From CAIVAT01 sp037133475 (GTDB lineage: Bacteria; Bacteroidota; Bacteroidia; Bacteroidales; FEN-979), in assembly GCA_037133475.1 (NCBI GenBank), contig JBAXOB010000014.1:25515-89514 (forward strand): a stretch of DNA of 64,000 nucleotides. The letters are read 5' to 3'. The notes under the pieces were generated by a model. The model searched no databases. It saw only the letters and a list, made by a program, of their open reading frames with translations, and had not been told where the DNA came from. Shown piece after piece: positions 1-8,597 of this stretch (the stretch's first letter is position 1; every line of letters starts with the position of its first letter). The position numbers and the translations under genes were made by a program.

Positions 1-1213
1 AACCCCAGAAAATTTTAACATGACCGGGCTGGTTCGGGAAATGGGGCTGACGGGCAATCACAAACGACATCAGCCAGTTTGAATCGGTGATGGTCACCAG
101 CCCCCCGGTACCGTCAACATTTCCCGAAAAATTCTCCATATAATCATGGAAGGTGCTATCTTTCAGGGTGGCGGTAAAGGAATACCATTTCTGCAGCCCG
201 ATATCGCTGCAAAAGGGCTCCGGGTTTCCGAATGCGGCGTCTCTTGCGGCAATGTTTTTCCATAGCTGCCATGACCCCGATTCCCTGATTCCCTTTAATT
301 TTGCTGCCTTGTCCCAGGTGCCGTTATCGGTGCATTCGGTAAGCGAACCATTGGTAATGAAAACATAATCATTGTCGCCAAGGACAATTTCATTTTTATC
401 CTTCAAATGCAGCACCGTGGCAGTTTTCTTATCCGACGACAGGTTGAAGTCAATGTCGGTAACCTCCACCCCCATGTCGAATTGCACCCCCCTTCCCTCA
501 AGGTATTTTTTCATCGGCAGCACCACCGAATGGTACTGGTCGTATTTGGTACGCAAAATCCCGCCCAACTTTGGAAGAACGTCGACCAGGTGGATAAACC
601 GCTTCATGTAGCGTCTCATCTCAACCAGGCTGCTCCATTTCTGAAAAGCAAACATCGAGGTCCAGATCAGCCAGAAGTTGGTGGTGAAAAAATCCTGGTC
701 AAACCATTCTTCAATACTTTTTTTACCGAGTGAACGCTCGGAGGAGAAGGTGAGTTTAAGCAGTTTTGACTGCTGTGCCAGGGAAAGCCCGAAGGAGGAG
801 ACATCCTGCTTCAGCCCGTTTTTCAGCAATCGTGCCTGTGCATTGGAGACAAAACGGTTATTGAATTCAAACGATTCATCCCTTACCGAAACCGCAGGAT
901 CCTCGAGGGAGGGGATGAAGGAGAGCAGGTCCCAGTAGCAGGTATAATACAACTCGTGCATCCGCCCGCCCCTGGCGACAAAACCCGTTTCTGCATCGCC
1001 CGAGCCGTCCAGCGCTCCGCCGGCAATATTGTTTTTCTCCAGGATATGGATATTGGAACCGGGGACACCTGCATCTTTTTCAAGATAGAAGGCGCTGGCA
1101 AGGGAGGCTATTCCGCTCCCGATAAGGTAGATGGTCGATTCTTTGGCGTTTTGTCGTTTCGGCTGATGCATGATGTTGTTGGATTTATGGTGTGTTTCAA
1201 TATTATTTAGCAT
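1..1213 (-). CDS. Oleate hydratase (MCRA family), C-terminus cut by the left edge
   Basis: FAD-dependent hydratase that adds water to the cis double bond of unsaturated fatty acids; in bacteria it is linked to detoxifying free oleate. The reading frame is open to the window edge. A dinucleotide-binding motif IGSGIAS lies near residues 31-37, followed by the family pattern VPGSNIHILE, a FIPSLEDP segment and TITDSNWLMSF. Start chosen at 1213, 22 bases after the BON gene stop; an alternative ATG lies at 1171. The protein lacks the roughly 60-residue N-terminal extension of Elizabethkingia OhyA. The OhyA loop GGREMD, which holds catalytic Glu122, reads GGRMHE here, so Met85 sits at that position (alignment from memory). 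It probably shares the BON promoter. Family assignment is firm; substrate range is not. Confidence 0.85.
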   Translation of the reverse strand, partial: MLNNIETHHKSNNIMHQPKRQNAKESTIYLIGSGIASLASAFYLEKDAGVPGSNIHILEKNNIAGGALDGSGDAETGFVARGGRMHELYYTCYWDLLSFIPSLEDPAVSVRDESFEFNNRFVSNAQARLLKNGLKQDVSSFGLSLAQQSKLLKLTFSSERSLGKKSIEEWFDQDFFTTNFWLIWTSMFAFQKWSSLVEMRRYMKRFIHLVDVLPKLGGILRTKYDQYHSVVLPMKKYLEGRGVQFDMGVEVTDIDFNLSSDKKTATVLHLKDKNEIVLGDNDYVFITNGSLTECTDNGTWDKAAKLKGIRESGSWQLWKNIAARDAAFGNPEPFCSDIGLQKWYSFTATLKDSTFHDYMENFSGNVDGTGGLVTITDSNWLMSFVIARQPHFPNQPGHVKIFWG

Positions 1214-1235
1214 GTGGATTTTCGGTCGTTACAGG

Positions 1236-1688
1236 TTAATCCTGGTTTTCAATGACCAGGTCGTTGAATACGATCCAGGCACCCTCGCAGTTCCAGGCTA
1301 TCCGCCCGGCCTCAGCCTTCTGAAAGTCAGAATTTACAGAGCCGCAAAGTGTGACAATCGGGCCGGCAACATTCACCAGTATCTTCTCGTCATTGATAGA
1401 CCAATCGCTGACAAGATCCAACTCGATTTTATGTTTCTCAAGTTCGTCTTGCGTTTCTGAATGGATGGTCAGGTTATTGGTCACCCCTTTGACTCCAACC
1501 AGGTCGGCAACAGATCTGTCGGCGGCCTCTCGCTGATAGTTCCAGTTAAGATCGCCTTCCAGTGTAATCCAGCCATCTTCAACGATTACTTTTACTTTTC
1601 TGACAGGCACCTGCCAGTTCCAGTTAAAGGCGCTTACAACTTCCTGGGCTATTTCACTGTCCGATATGCTCCACGTGCTGGTATTCAT
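1236..1688 (-). CDS. BON domain protein, 150 aa
   Basis: Small protein with two consecutive BON-like domains (about residues 8-77 and 80-148). Each shows the alternating strand/helix pattern with a conserved glycine, as in DGWITLEGDLNW and GPIVTLCGSV. BON domains bind phospholipid membranes and are typical of osmotic-stress and envelope proteins. No signal peptide is visible, so it may act in the cytoplasm or at the inner face of a membrane. It is the first gene after a 66-bp regulatory module (1740-1805), with a predicted leader of about 46 nt, and is followed by the oleate hydratase gene on the same strand. No function beyond membrane association can be stated. Confidence 0.85.
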   Translation of the reverse strand: MNTSTWSISDSEIAQEVVSAFNWNWQVPVRKVKVIVEDGWITLEGDLNWNYQREAADRSVADLVGVKGVTNNLTIHSETQDELEKHKIELDLVSDWSINDEKILVNVAGPIVTLCGSVNSDFQKAEAGRIAWNCEGAWIVFNDLVIENQD

Positions 1689-1739
1689 GGTATCTGTTTT
1701 TAGGTTTGATCCGCAGTTTCACCTGCTTTTTGTAGAATG

Positions 1740-1805
1740 CAAAGGTGTGCCCGTCGCGGGCAGTTTGTGTTACAAAATGTTGTAAATAACTTGCAATATT
1801 CACAC
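1740..1805 (-). promoter_or_regulatory. Shared 66-bp activator module, copy 1 (BON promoter)
   Basis: Read on the minus strand: first box GTGTGAATATTGCAA, 14 bases, second box TTTGTAACAC (boxes at 1767-1805), 20 bases, then the -7 element CACCTTTG (1740-1747). It is the only copy where the first-box core is TTGCAA rather than ATGyAA. Drives BON and probably oleate hydratase. Binding is inferred from recurrence of the module. Confidence 0.8.
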
Positions 1806-1969
1806 CCAGGCTGTTCAACATGCTGCATGAAACCAGTCATGACGCCGCAGGGTCCCGCCCTGGCGTGGCCCCTGCACCATGGCAATTGTGTCACCTGGCC
1901 CGGATATCCAACATGAAGAGGATATTAACGTGATATTGAAATAGGTCAATATCAGCCTCAGGGATCAAT

Positions 1970-2035
1970 GTGTGAATCATGCAAAGTATTTACAGATTTC
2001 TGTAACACTTTCAAGGGCGGGCATCCCTAGTTTTG
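1970..2035 (+). promoter_or_regulatory. Shared 66-bp activator module, copy 2 (mla promoter)
   Basis: First box GTGTGAATCATGCAA, 14 bases, second box TCTGTAACAC (boxes at 1970-2008), 20 bases, then a perfect -7 element TAGTTTTG (2028-2035). Predicted transcription start is near 2042, just ahead of the MlaE-like gene. Together with copy 1 it forms a divergent regulatory region between 1689 and 2057. Confidence 0.85.
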
Positions 2036-2057
2036 CTGATACTAATACCAGATTGAT

Positions 2058-2897
2058 ATGATAAAGTATAATCCTGTTGTGAAGGTAAAGGGATTCGCCC
2101 GCGTGCAATCCGTGAAGCTGGGTGAAAAAACCATGGCGAAAACTGCGCAGGCCGACAGCTTTTTCACCACCATTGCCGACGTTTACCTGTTTATCGCGAG
2201 GATCATCAGGGAAACCTTTACGCGCGACTTTGAATTCCGCGAGTTTTTCCGGCAGTGTTTCCAGATTGGGAATAGATCCCTGCCGCTGATTTCGGTTACC
2301 GGGATCATCATCGGACTGGTACTCACGATCCAGTCGCGGCCGGTTCTGATTCGTTTCGGGGCGGTGTCGCTGCTGCCGGGGATGGTGGCCATTTCCCTTA
2401 TCCGCGAGATGGGGCCGGTGATCACGGCGCTCCTGTGCGCGGGCAAGATCGGATCGGGCATCGGGGCCGAACTGGGATCGATGAAGGTGACCGAACAAAT
2501 TGATGCCATGGAGGTCTCCTGTACCAACCCGATCAGGTTCCTGGTAGTTACACGGGTGCTGGCCGCCACCCTGATGATTCCCCTGCTGATACTTTACGCC
2601 GATGCACTGGGCATCCTGGGAAGCTGGGCAGGCGCAAACATCAAGGGTGATGTAACCTTTTACCTCTTTTTTTCGCAGGCCTTCGGACATGTGAGGTTCA
2701 TCGATTTTTTCCCGGCCATCATCAAATCATTTTTCTTCGGGGCCGTCATCGGACTGGTTGGATGCTACAAGGGCTACAATGCCGGTCGCGGAACCGAAAG
2801 CGTCGGGATTGCCGCAAATTCCGCGGTGGTGCTGTCATCGCTGCTGGTTATCATCATCGACATGGTAGCGGTCCAGTTAACCGACCTGCTTTACTGA
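2058..2897 (+). CDS. mlaE: MlaE-family lipid ABC transporter permease
   Basis: Inner-membrane permease of an MCE-type phospholipid transporter that moves lipids between the inner membrane and a periplasmic MCE protein. The 279-residue product has five or six hydrophobic segments and the family signature around REMGPVITALLCAGKIGSGI and ELGSMKVTEQIDAM. Two starts are possible: 2058, with about 16 nt of leader after the predicted transcription start, or ATG 2133, which removes 25 weakly conserved residues. It is followed after 19 bases by the ATPase gene and then the MCE gene, the usual E-F-D order. No MlaC or MlaB partner is visible. Transcribed from module copy 2. Confidence 0.92.
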   Translation: MIKYNPVVKVKGFARVQSVKLGEKTMAKTAQADSFFTTIADVYLFIARIIRETFTRDFEFREFFRQCFQIGNRSLPLISVTGIIIGLVLTIQSRPVLIRFGAVSLLPGMVAISLIREMGPVITALLCAGKIGSGIGAELGSMKVTEQIDAMEVSCTNPIRFLVVTRVLAATLMIPLLILYADALGILGSWAGANIKGDVTFYLFFSQAFGHVRFIDFFPAIIKSFFFGAVIGLVGCYKGYNAGRGTESVGIAANSAVVLSSLLVIIIDMVAVQLTDLLY

Positions 2898-2916
2898 TAA
2901 AAACAAAATTCCAACA

Positions 2917-3699
2917 ATGAGTACCAATCAAACCGGATCAAGGATTGAAACTCCCTCCCCGGCCGAAAGCAATAAACCGGTCATCCGCATTGAGAACCTG
3001 AAAAAATCATTTTCCCTGCAGGCGGTGTTGGTCAATCTTTCATTAAAGCTGTATAATGGCGAAAACCTCGTGGTGCTTGGCAAATCGGGTTCAGGCAAAT
3101 CGGTGCTGATAAAATGCATCGTGGGGCTGCTCACCGCCGACAGCGGGACCATCAGTGTCTTTGACGACAATGTGGCAACTCTGAACAGGAAGGAGCTGGG
3201 AGCATTGCGCCAAAAAATCGGGTTCCTTTTCCAGAGTGGCGCCCTGTATGATTCCATGACCGTAAAACAAAACATGGAGTTTCCCCTGCGCCGCACAAAA
3301 CGGGATCTAACGGAGAGGGAAATCGACGACAAGGTCAACGAGGTGCTTGAAAATGTGGGTCTTGCCGATGCCCTGCATAAAATGCCCTCCCAGCTTTCGG
3401 GTGGAATGCGCAAGCGGATCAGCCTGGCGCGCACCATTATTTCGGACCCGCTGATCATGCTTTATGATGAGCCGACCACGGGACTCGACCCCGGAACTTC
3501 CGACGAAATCAGCGAACTCATCAACGACGTTCAGACGAAATATAAAACATCCTCCATCATCATCACCCATGATATCAGGTGCGCCAGGAACACGGCAAAC
3601 CGGATCATCATGCTGCGCGACGGGGATGTATATGCAGAGGGCAGTGTGGCTGACTTTGAAAACTCAGCCGATCCTGTACTTCATTCATTTTTCAAATAA
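2917..3699 (+). CDS. mlaF: MlaF-like ABC transporter ATPase
   Basis: Cytoplasmic ATPase of the MCE lipid transporter, 260 aa. Visible motifs are Walker A GKSGSGKS (residues 55-62), Q-loop Gln106, the ABC signature LSGGM (160-164), Walker B LIMLYDEP (from 179) with the D-loop GLD, and the switch His in IIITHD. The first 20 residues are a polar extension before the ABC fold. The gene lies between the MlaE permease and the MCE protein with short gaps, so the three are almost certainly co-transcribed. The MlaF assignment rather than a generic ATPase rests on this context and on the Ttg2A-like sequence. Confidence 0.92.
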   Translation: MSTNQTGSRIETPSPAESNKPVIRIENLKKSFSLQAVLVNLSLKLYNGENLVVLGKSGSGKSVLIKCIVGLLTADSGTISVFDDNVATLNRKELGALRQKIGFLFQSGALYDSMTVKQNMEFPLRRTKRDLTEREIDDKVNEVLENVGLADALHKMPSQLSGGMRKRISLARTIISDPLIMLYDEPTTGLDPGTSDEISELINDVQTKYKTSSIIITHDIRCARNTANRIIMLRDGDVYAEGSVADFENSADPVLHSFFK

Positions 3700-3721
3700 C
3701 CTACATAATTCATTGAAATCC

Positions 3722-4465
3722 ATGGACACGCAATCACATAAATTCAAAGTAAGGCTTGGGATGTTTATCGCCGGCGGCCTGGCGCTCTTCGTGCTGGCCA
3801 TCTTTATCATCGGGAAACAAAAAAATTTATTCAACCCGGTGTACCGGCTTACCTCGGTTTTTTCAAATGTCAGCGGGCTGCAGGTCGGGAACAACATCCG
3901 TTTCTGTGGCATCAACGTTGGCACAGTTGACCGGATCACGATTATCAACGATTCAAATGTGAGGGTTGAAATGCTGTTAAAGAAAGAGGTCAGGCAGTTT
4001 ATCAAATCCGACTGCGAGGTGGCTATCGGTTCCGAAGGAATTATCGGCGACAGGCTATTACTGCTTTCCCAGGGAGGCACCGGTTCACCGCTGGCAAAAG
4101 AGGGACAGGAACTGGTATCGGCCGAACCTGTTGAAACCAGCGCCATTATGAGCAGCTTGCAGGTAACCGCAGGCAATGCCGAGATCATCTCACAGCAGCT
4201 GGCCGAAATCATGGTCAAAATCAACGATGGGAAAGGCACCCTGGGAAGGCTGATCCAGGATACATCCATCGCGGAGAACTTCAGCCAGACGATGGTCAAT
4301 ATCAAGAGAAGCACCAAAGGGCTGGACGAAAACATGGAGGCGGCCAAGCACAACTTCCTGCTCAAGGGCTTCTTCAATAAAAAAGCCGCGGCGGAGGAAA
4401 AGGTGAAAAAGGAAACCGAAAAAAAGAGAGTATCCGAACAGAAAGAGGCCGATAAAAAGAAATAA
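3722..4465 (+). CDS. mlaD: MlaD/MCE domain lipid-binding protein
   Basis: Substrate-binding component of the MCE transporter, 247 aa, anchored in the inner membrane by one N-terminal helix (about residues 14-31, LGMFIAGGLALFVLAIFII). The MCE/MlaD domain follows (about 38-115), with VFSNVSGLQVGNNIRFCGI and the core GSEGIIGDRLLLL. A helical region and a very charged Lys/Glu tail end the protein. The frame is open further upstream into mlaF, but the ATG at 3722 starts directly before the membrane helix and 22 bases after the mlaF stop. MCE proteins form hexameric rings in the periplasm; no residue here departs obviously from that. Confidence 0.9.
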   Translation: MDTQSHKFKVRLGMFIAGGLALFVLAIFIIGKQKNLFNPVYRLTSVFSNVSGLQVGNNIRFCGINVGTVDRITIINDSNVRVEMLLKKEVRQFIKSDCEVAIGSEGIIGDRLLLLSQGGTGSPLAKEGQELVSAEPVETSAIMSSLQVTAGNAEIISQQLAEIMVKINDGKGTLGRLIQDTSIAENFSQTMVNIKRSTKGLDENMEAAKHNFLLKGFFNKKAAAEEKVKKETEKKRVSEQKEADKKK

Positions 4466-4591
4466 CGAGGATCCAGGCTGATGCCCGGTTTTTGAATAAA
4501 CAAGGTTAAAAATAACCCGTCAATGAAAAAATAGTTGAACTTTGTCTTTCATGAAAGTACCGGTTTTCGGGTACTCCCAAGAAATTCAGCT

Positions 4592-5671
4592 ATGAAAGAT
4601 ATCGTATCGCCTGATGGCTCGCCTGTGGTAAAGGTTGCTTCGCTCATCATCATCCTGGCAGGCGTAATTTATGCAAAATCGATCATCACCCCCTGCCTGC
4701 TTGCGTTTTTCATCAGTATAATCTGCGCCCAGCCCATTGCCTGGCTGGAGGCCAGGAGGGTGCCGCGGTGGCTGGCAATGATCATCGTTATCCTGGGACT
4801 GGTCCTGCTTTTTTCGGGATTTGCCCTGCTGATCGGGGGAACTTTATCATCGTTTTCCAGCAATGTGTCAAAATACGAGATCTCCCTCACCTCCATCAGC
4901 GACTCCTTTATCCGCTATCTGAATGACAAGGGGATCAATATTCCCGACAACCAGCTGTCGAATCTGATTCAGCCTGCCAGGATCCTTGAATTCACCGCTG
5001 CGGCCGTAAATCAACTCCTCAATATGATGGGGAATACCTTCCTGATCCTGCTGATCGTGTTGTTCACCCTGATGGAATTCGGCAGTTTTTCAGTCAAAGC
5101 CAGGGCCATCCTGGCTGTTTCAGAAGATTCGATCTCCTATATTTCCACCATCACCCAAAATATCCGCCACTATCTCGGCATCAAAACACTGGTTTGCATC
5201 GCCACAGGCGTCCTGATCTATGTTGCCATGCTGATCCTGGGCGTTGACTATCCCCTGCTGTGGGCATTGATCGCTGCTTTGATGAATTACATCCCGAATA
5301 TCGGATCCATCATTGCGGCGGTTCCGGCTGTACTGTTTGCCCTGGTACAACTCGGGGTGCCAGGGGCGCTTTGGACCCTCGGATCTTTTTTGCTGGTAAA
5401 CAACATCCTCGGCAACTTTGTTGAACCCCGGATCATGGGCAAAGGGCTGGGGCTTTCAACCCTGGTTGTCTTCCTCTCCCTTCTCTTCTGGGGATTTATC
5501 CTGGGAACGGTGGGGATGTTCCTTTCGGTACCCCTTACCATGACCCTGAAAATAATCATGGAGCAGAACCCGAAAACACACTGGGTGGCAATCCTTTTGG
5601 GAACACCTGCTGAAGCCAGGCATTACCAGCAGCAAAAAGCCACGGCGAAAAAAGAGGCCGCAGGGCATTAG
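4592..5671 (+). CDS. AI-2E family (YdiK/PerM) membrane permease
   Basis: Polytopic membrane protein of 359 aa in the AI-2E exporter/PerM family, with about eight hydrophobic segments and the family core GVDYPLLWALIAALMNYIPN followed by GSIIAAVPAVL and a conserved PRIMGKGLGLS. The name comes from an E. coli member; real substrates are mostly unknown. An upstream in-frame TTG at 4535 overlaps a promoter-like GAACTTTG (4537-4544), so ATG 4592 is preferred. It is 126 bases downstream of mlaD and may have its own promoter while also being read from mla. A paralogue lies at 14104-15204. Confidence 0.85.
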   Translation: MKDIVSPDGSPVVKVASLIIILAGVIYAKSIITPCLLAFFISIICAQPIAWLEARRVPRWLAMIIVILGLVLLFSGFALLIGGTLSSFSSNVSKYEISLTSISDSFIRYLNDKGINIPDNQLSNLIQPARILEFTAAAVNQLLNMMGNTFLILLIVLFTLMEFGSFSVKARAILAVSEDSISYISTITQNIRHYLGIKTLVCIATGVLIYVAMLILGVDYPLLWALIAALMNYIPNIGSIIAAVPAVLFALVQLGVPGALWTLGSFLLVNNILGNFVEPRIMGKGLGLSTLVVFLSLLFWGFILGTVGMFLSVPLTMTLKIIMEQNPKTHWVAILLGTPAEARHYQQQKATAKKEAAGH

Positions 5672-5700
5672 CTCCATTCCGGGCATTAACCCAAAATAAT

Positions 5701-5725
5701 ACGGCCGGGCTTGCAGCCCGGCCGT
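5701..5725. terminator. Perfect 11-bp hairpin between convergent genes
   Basis: ACGGCCGGGCT, loop TGC, AGCCCGGCCGT. It lies between the ends of the AI-2E permease (+) and the DUF3494 protein (-), and the flanks are AT-rich on both sides, so it can serve as a bidirectional terminator. Confidence 0.8.
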
Positions 5726-5760
5726 TTACATTCAATCAAATATATAACAACTGCTTATTC

Positions 5761-8388
5761 TCAGTTCTGCACTTCGATCCTCCTGATGACCTTATACTGG
5801 CTGTTCAGGAATACGACAAAATAGAGGCCGTCGTTTATCGGGCGAAGATCGATCTGTACATCAAGCCTGCCGCCAACGGTGCGGGTTTCGGGAAGTGCGA
5901 ATACCTTACTGCCGACCATGTCATACACCAGGATCGAAAAGAGGCCATCTGCAGGGCACCGGATTGATACCGTGAACTCGCCGTTGTTCGGAACAGGATA
6001 GACATTGAAGGATGCCGATGCGGGAAGGTTCTTCATCCCTGATAAGGTAACCCAGACCTTGTTTGAAATATCCGACACACACCCGTTCAGTGTCACAGAA
6101 CACCAGTAATTTCCGCTATTGCCGGTCACGGTAAAAACCTGACCGGTAGCCCCGGCAATTGCATTGCCCTCAAAATACCACTGGTTCCCTGCAGGAGCGC
6201 TGCTGGCTAGTATGTTGCCGGTTGCCGAAACCTGGGGAGCCGGCGGGATCGCGTTGACCATGATCATAAAATCGGGGGATAATGGCCCGCTACCGCATCC
6301 ATTAACGCCACTGACCGTGACGACATCATTGCCGGCAACCGGCCCAAAAGTGACCTCTACCTGGTTAGTTTCAGCCCCGGCGGTTATGGTGGCGCCTGCC
6401 GGGATAGTCCAATCATACCCGGTTACACCCATGATGGATGGAGTACTGAAAACAACACCCGAAGCACCCGCACACACTGCCGGTGGTCCGGTAATGAGCC
6501 CGGCTGCAGCCGGCATTGAATTGACAAACAGGTTATAGGCTGTTGGTGCTGATGCTGCACAACCTGATGAATTGCTATAGTTTACCGTCACCACCTGCTG
6601 CCCGGTACCTGTCCAGGTTATGTTCAGCGTGCTGGTACCCTGCCCGTTTGCAATAATCCCGTCCGTTACCGTCCATATATAATTGGATTGCCCGCTTTCT
6701 GTATAGTATATGTTGTTCGTTGATCCTGCACACGGGTTGTTGGTGCTTCCTATCGTTGGCACCGGAGAAGGGTTCACAGTCAGCGAAACATTTGCCGAGG
6801 TAATCGCCGGAAGGAATGCGCCCGTAACAACCACGTTGTAATTTGATCCCGCATTAGTTAAACCGGCCGGATTTATGGTTAAGGTCTGGGAGGTGGTGCC
6901 TGAAATATTCCCGCCATTTGTAAGGTTGACACTTCCCTTTTTCCATTGGTAGGTAAGGGAAGTTCCTGATGCATTAATCGAAAAGCTGGCACTCCCACCG
7001 GCACAAACTGCCTGGCTTACCGGTTGGGTAATGATGGTAGGTGACGCCGAACCTCCGCAACCCGGGGGCATGATGGCCGTAATGGCAGTTGTACCCAGGG
7101 CGCCGGTGGTGGTTAGCCCCCTGCCTTCAAGGTTCACGCCGGTTTTGAAGAGCATGGCCCCGTTATTGCACACAATGGTTCCTTTGAAAACGGAATAATC
7201 ATTGATCGACACCGCCCCGTCTACTTTCCAGTAGACATTTTTTGCCAGTGTCCCGTTGGTCAGGATCACCCTTGCATAAGTGCTGGTCGAAAGCGCGCCA
7301 TTGATCTTGATGACAAATACCGCGTTTGCATTGCCCTGTGCGTTGAGGTAGACTGTATCGGTAAAGGTGGTCGCTGCGTTCATCAGGTAGGTGTGCGGCG
7401 TAAGTACCAGGTTCCTGCCGAACTGTGCCGGGTATAGCAGTTCAATATCATAGGGCAGCGCGTTAAGGTAAGTATATACAATACCCAGGTCAGCCGCCGC
7501 CTGTAAGGTTGCGCCATCCGGGATGGGGTGGATGGTCCCTGTCACAAACAATGGATTAAAACCTGTTGTCAACCCGACATTGGTACCGATATCTCCGGTG
7601 GCGTATGTAATTCCGGCATTGGTCACAGGTCCGCTGGCCGACAACAGCACAAAGCAGCCTGCAGTGGCAAGGGCGGGTGCTGCGGGCCCCGTAAGCACAG
7701 GAGATCCGCAACCGATGGGTGTATAGGCCATAACGCCTGCAACATTGACGGCGCCGGAGGTGGAGAGCGCTCTTCCTTCGAGGGTATCACCGGTGCTCAT
7801 GCTGATGGCCGCATTGTTGGCAATGACAGTACCTCTCATGGTGGTGCCTGCTGCCATACTGACGAGTCCTTCAACTTTCCAGAACACATTGCACGCCTGC
7901 GCTCCATTGATCAGTCTGACCTTAGCATTGGCACCTGTCGAAAAGGGTCCCTGGATTTTAAAAATAAATACCGCACCGGAATTTCCCTGGGCATCCAGGG
8001 TAAGATCCAGGTTCAGGGTGGCGGCACCCGGGATGGCATAAACACCCGCGTTAAGCACCTGTCCGTTTCCCAGCAAAGGCGCCGGGAAAAAGGCCGGAAC
8101 CGCACTGTTCAGCAGGTTGCAGGCAATCAGCAGGTCTGCCGCGCACTGGGCGCTTGCCCCACCGGGAGACTGCATCACACCATTCACATTGCCAAAACCG
8201 GTGATGGCGCCATTATTGGTACCCACGTTGCCGGTAACCTGGGAAATGCCTGTATTGCCAACCGCCCCAACCGTGGAGAAAAGAACGAATCCGGCGGCTG
8301 TTCCAAGCGGAGGAGCCTGTGCAAAATTCAGTAAAGGGAGTAACAAGATCAAAACTGCTGAAAATGACTTAAATAGTATAGTTTTCAT
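5761..8388 (-). CDS. T9SS-exported protein with two DUF3494 (ice-binding-like) domains
   Basis: Secreted 875-residue protein. A signal peptide (MKTILFKSFSAVLILLLPLL, cleaved after FAQA) leads into two DUF3494 domains (about residues 30-235 and 245-445). Both show the family pattern: a G-N-GTNNG start, then DLTLDAQGN with FIFKI, then VFWKVEG and GTVIANN. After them come Ig/PKD-like beta domains and a C-terminal T9SS type A sorting domain (NVYPVPNNGEFTVSI). DUF3494 includes ice-binding proteins, but many members are thought to be adhesins. The longer frame from 8466 is rejected because the predicted promoter (-7 at 8429-8436) lies inside it. Driven by module copy 3. Confidence 0.88.
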   Translation of the reverse strand: MKTILFKSFSAVLILLLPLLNFAQAPPLGTAAGFVLFSTVGAVGNTGISQVTGNVGTNNGAITGFGNVNGVMQSPGGASAQCAADLLIACNLLNSAVPAFFPAPLLGNGQVLNAGVYAIPGAATLNLDLTLDAQGNSGAVFIFKIQGPFSTGANAKVRLINGAQACNVFWKVEGLVSMAAGTTMRGTVIANNAAISMSTGDTLEGRALSTSGAVNVAGVMAYTPIGCGSPVLTGPAAPALATAGCFVLLSASGPVTNAGITYATGDIGTNVGLTTGFNPLFVTGTIHPIPDGATLQAAADLGIVYTYLNALPYDIELLYPAQFGRNLVLTPHTYLMNAATTFTDTVYLNAQGNANAVFVIKINGALSTSTYARVILTNGTLAKNVYWKVDGAVSINDYSVFKGTIVCNNGAMLFKTGVNLEGRGLTTTGALGTTAITAIMPPGCGGSASPTIITQPVSQAVCAGGSASFSINASGTSLTYQWKKGSVNLTNGGNISGTTSQTLTINPAGLTNAGSNYNVVVTGAFLPAITSANVSLTVNPSPVPTIGSTNNPCAGSTNNIYYTESGQSNYIWTVTDGIIANGQGTSTLNITWTGTGQQVVTVNYSNSSGCAASAPTAYNLFVNSMPAAAGLITGPPAVCAGASGVVFSTPSIMGVTGYDWTIPAGATITAGAETNQVEVTFGPVAGNDVVTVSGVNGCGSGPLSPDFMIMVNAIPPAPQVSATGNILASSAPAGNQWYFEGNAIAGATGQVFTVTGNSGNYWCSVTLNGCVSDISNKVWVTLSGMKNLPASASFNVYPVPNNGEFTVSIRCPADGLFSILVYDMVGSKVFALPETRTVGGRLDVQIDLRPINDGLYFVVFLNSQYKVIRRIEVQN

Positions 8389-8428
8389 TTCATTTTTTCT
8401 AATCTGTGAAGGAATTTTCACAACACGA

Positions 8429-8494
8429 CAAAGGTCGGCGAGTTCCATGGCCGGTGTGTTACACAATATTCTAAATGAGTTGCATGATTCACAC
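8429..8494 (-). promoter_or_regulatory. Shared 66-bp activator module, copy 3 (DUF3494 protein promoter)
   Basis: Read on the minus strand: GTGTGAATCATGCAA, 14 bases, TGTGTAACAC (boxes at 8456-8494), 20 bases, then the -7 element GACCTTTG (8429-8436). Predicted leader to ATG 8388 is about 35 nt. It fixes the start of the gene, because the longest possible frame would begin upstream of this promoter. Confidence 0.82.
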
Positions 8495-8497
8495 CTC

Positions 8498-8525
8498 CGC
8501 CGGGTAAAAGCGTTTTACCCCGGCG
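8498..8525. terminator. Hairpin beside module copy 3
   Basis: CGCCGGGTAAAA, loop GCG, TTTTACCCCGGCG with one bulged base. It lies between the OmpA-protein terminator and module copy 3, so it may insulate the module from read-through. The assignment is tentative. Confidence 0.45.
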
Positions 8526-8541
8526 CCGGAAAATCAAAAAA

Positions 8542-8567
8542 GCTCCCCGGCATAGGTGCCAGGGAGC
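8542..8567 (-). terminator. Terminator of the 8598-10661 OmpA gene
   Basis: Hairpin GCTCCCCGGCA / TGCCAGGGAGC with a short loop and one mismatch. It is followed on the minus strand by a run of six T, 30 bases past the stop codon. Confidence 0.8.
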
Positions 8568-8597
8568 CTGTTATTAACCGGGATGATCAGGGCCGAA

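Noticed and set aside
1767..1805. CRP-type site, because the motif begins TGTGA
   Set aside because: The partner half TCACA at 6-bp spacing is missing in all eleven copies; conserved ATGyAA cores 21 bp apart fit an AraC-type site better.
7528..8334. Plus-strand frame of 268 codons
   Set aside because: Antisense shadow of the DUF3494 gene; composition is His/Cys/Arg-rich and no promoter is present.
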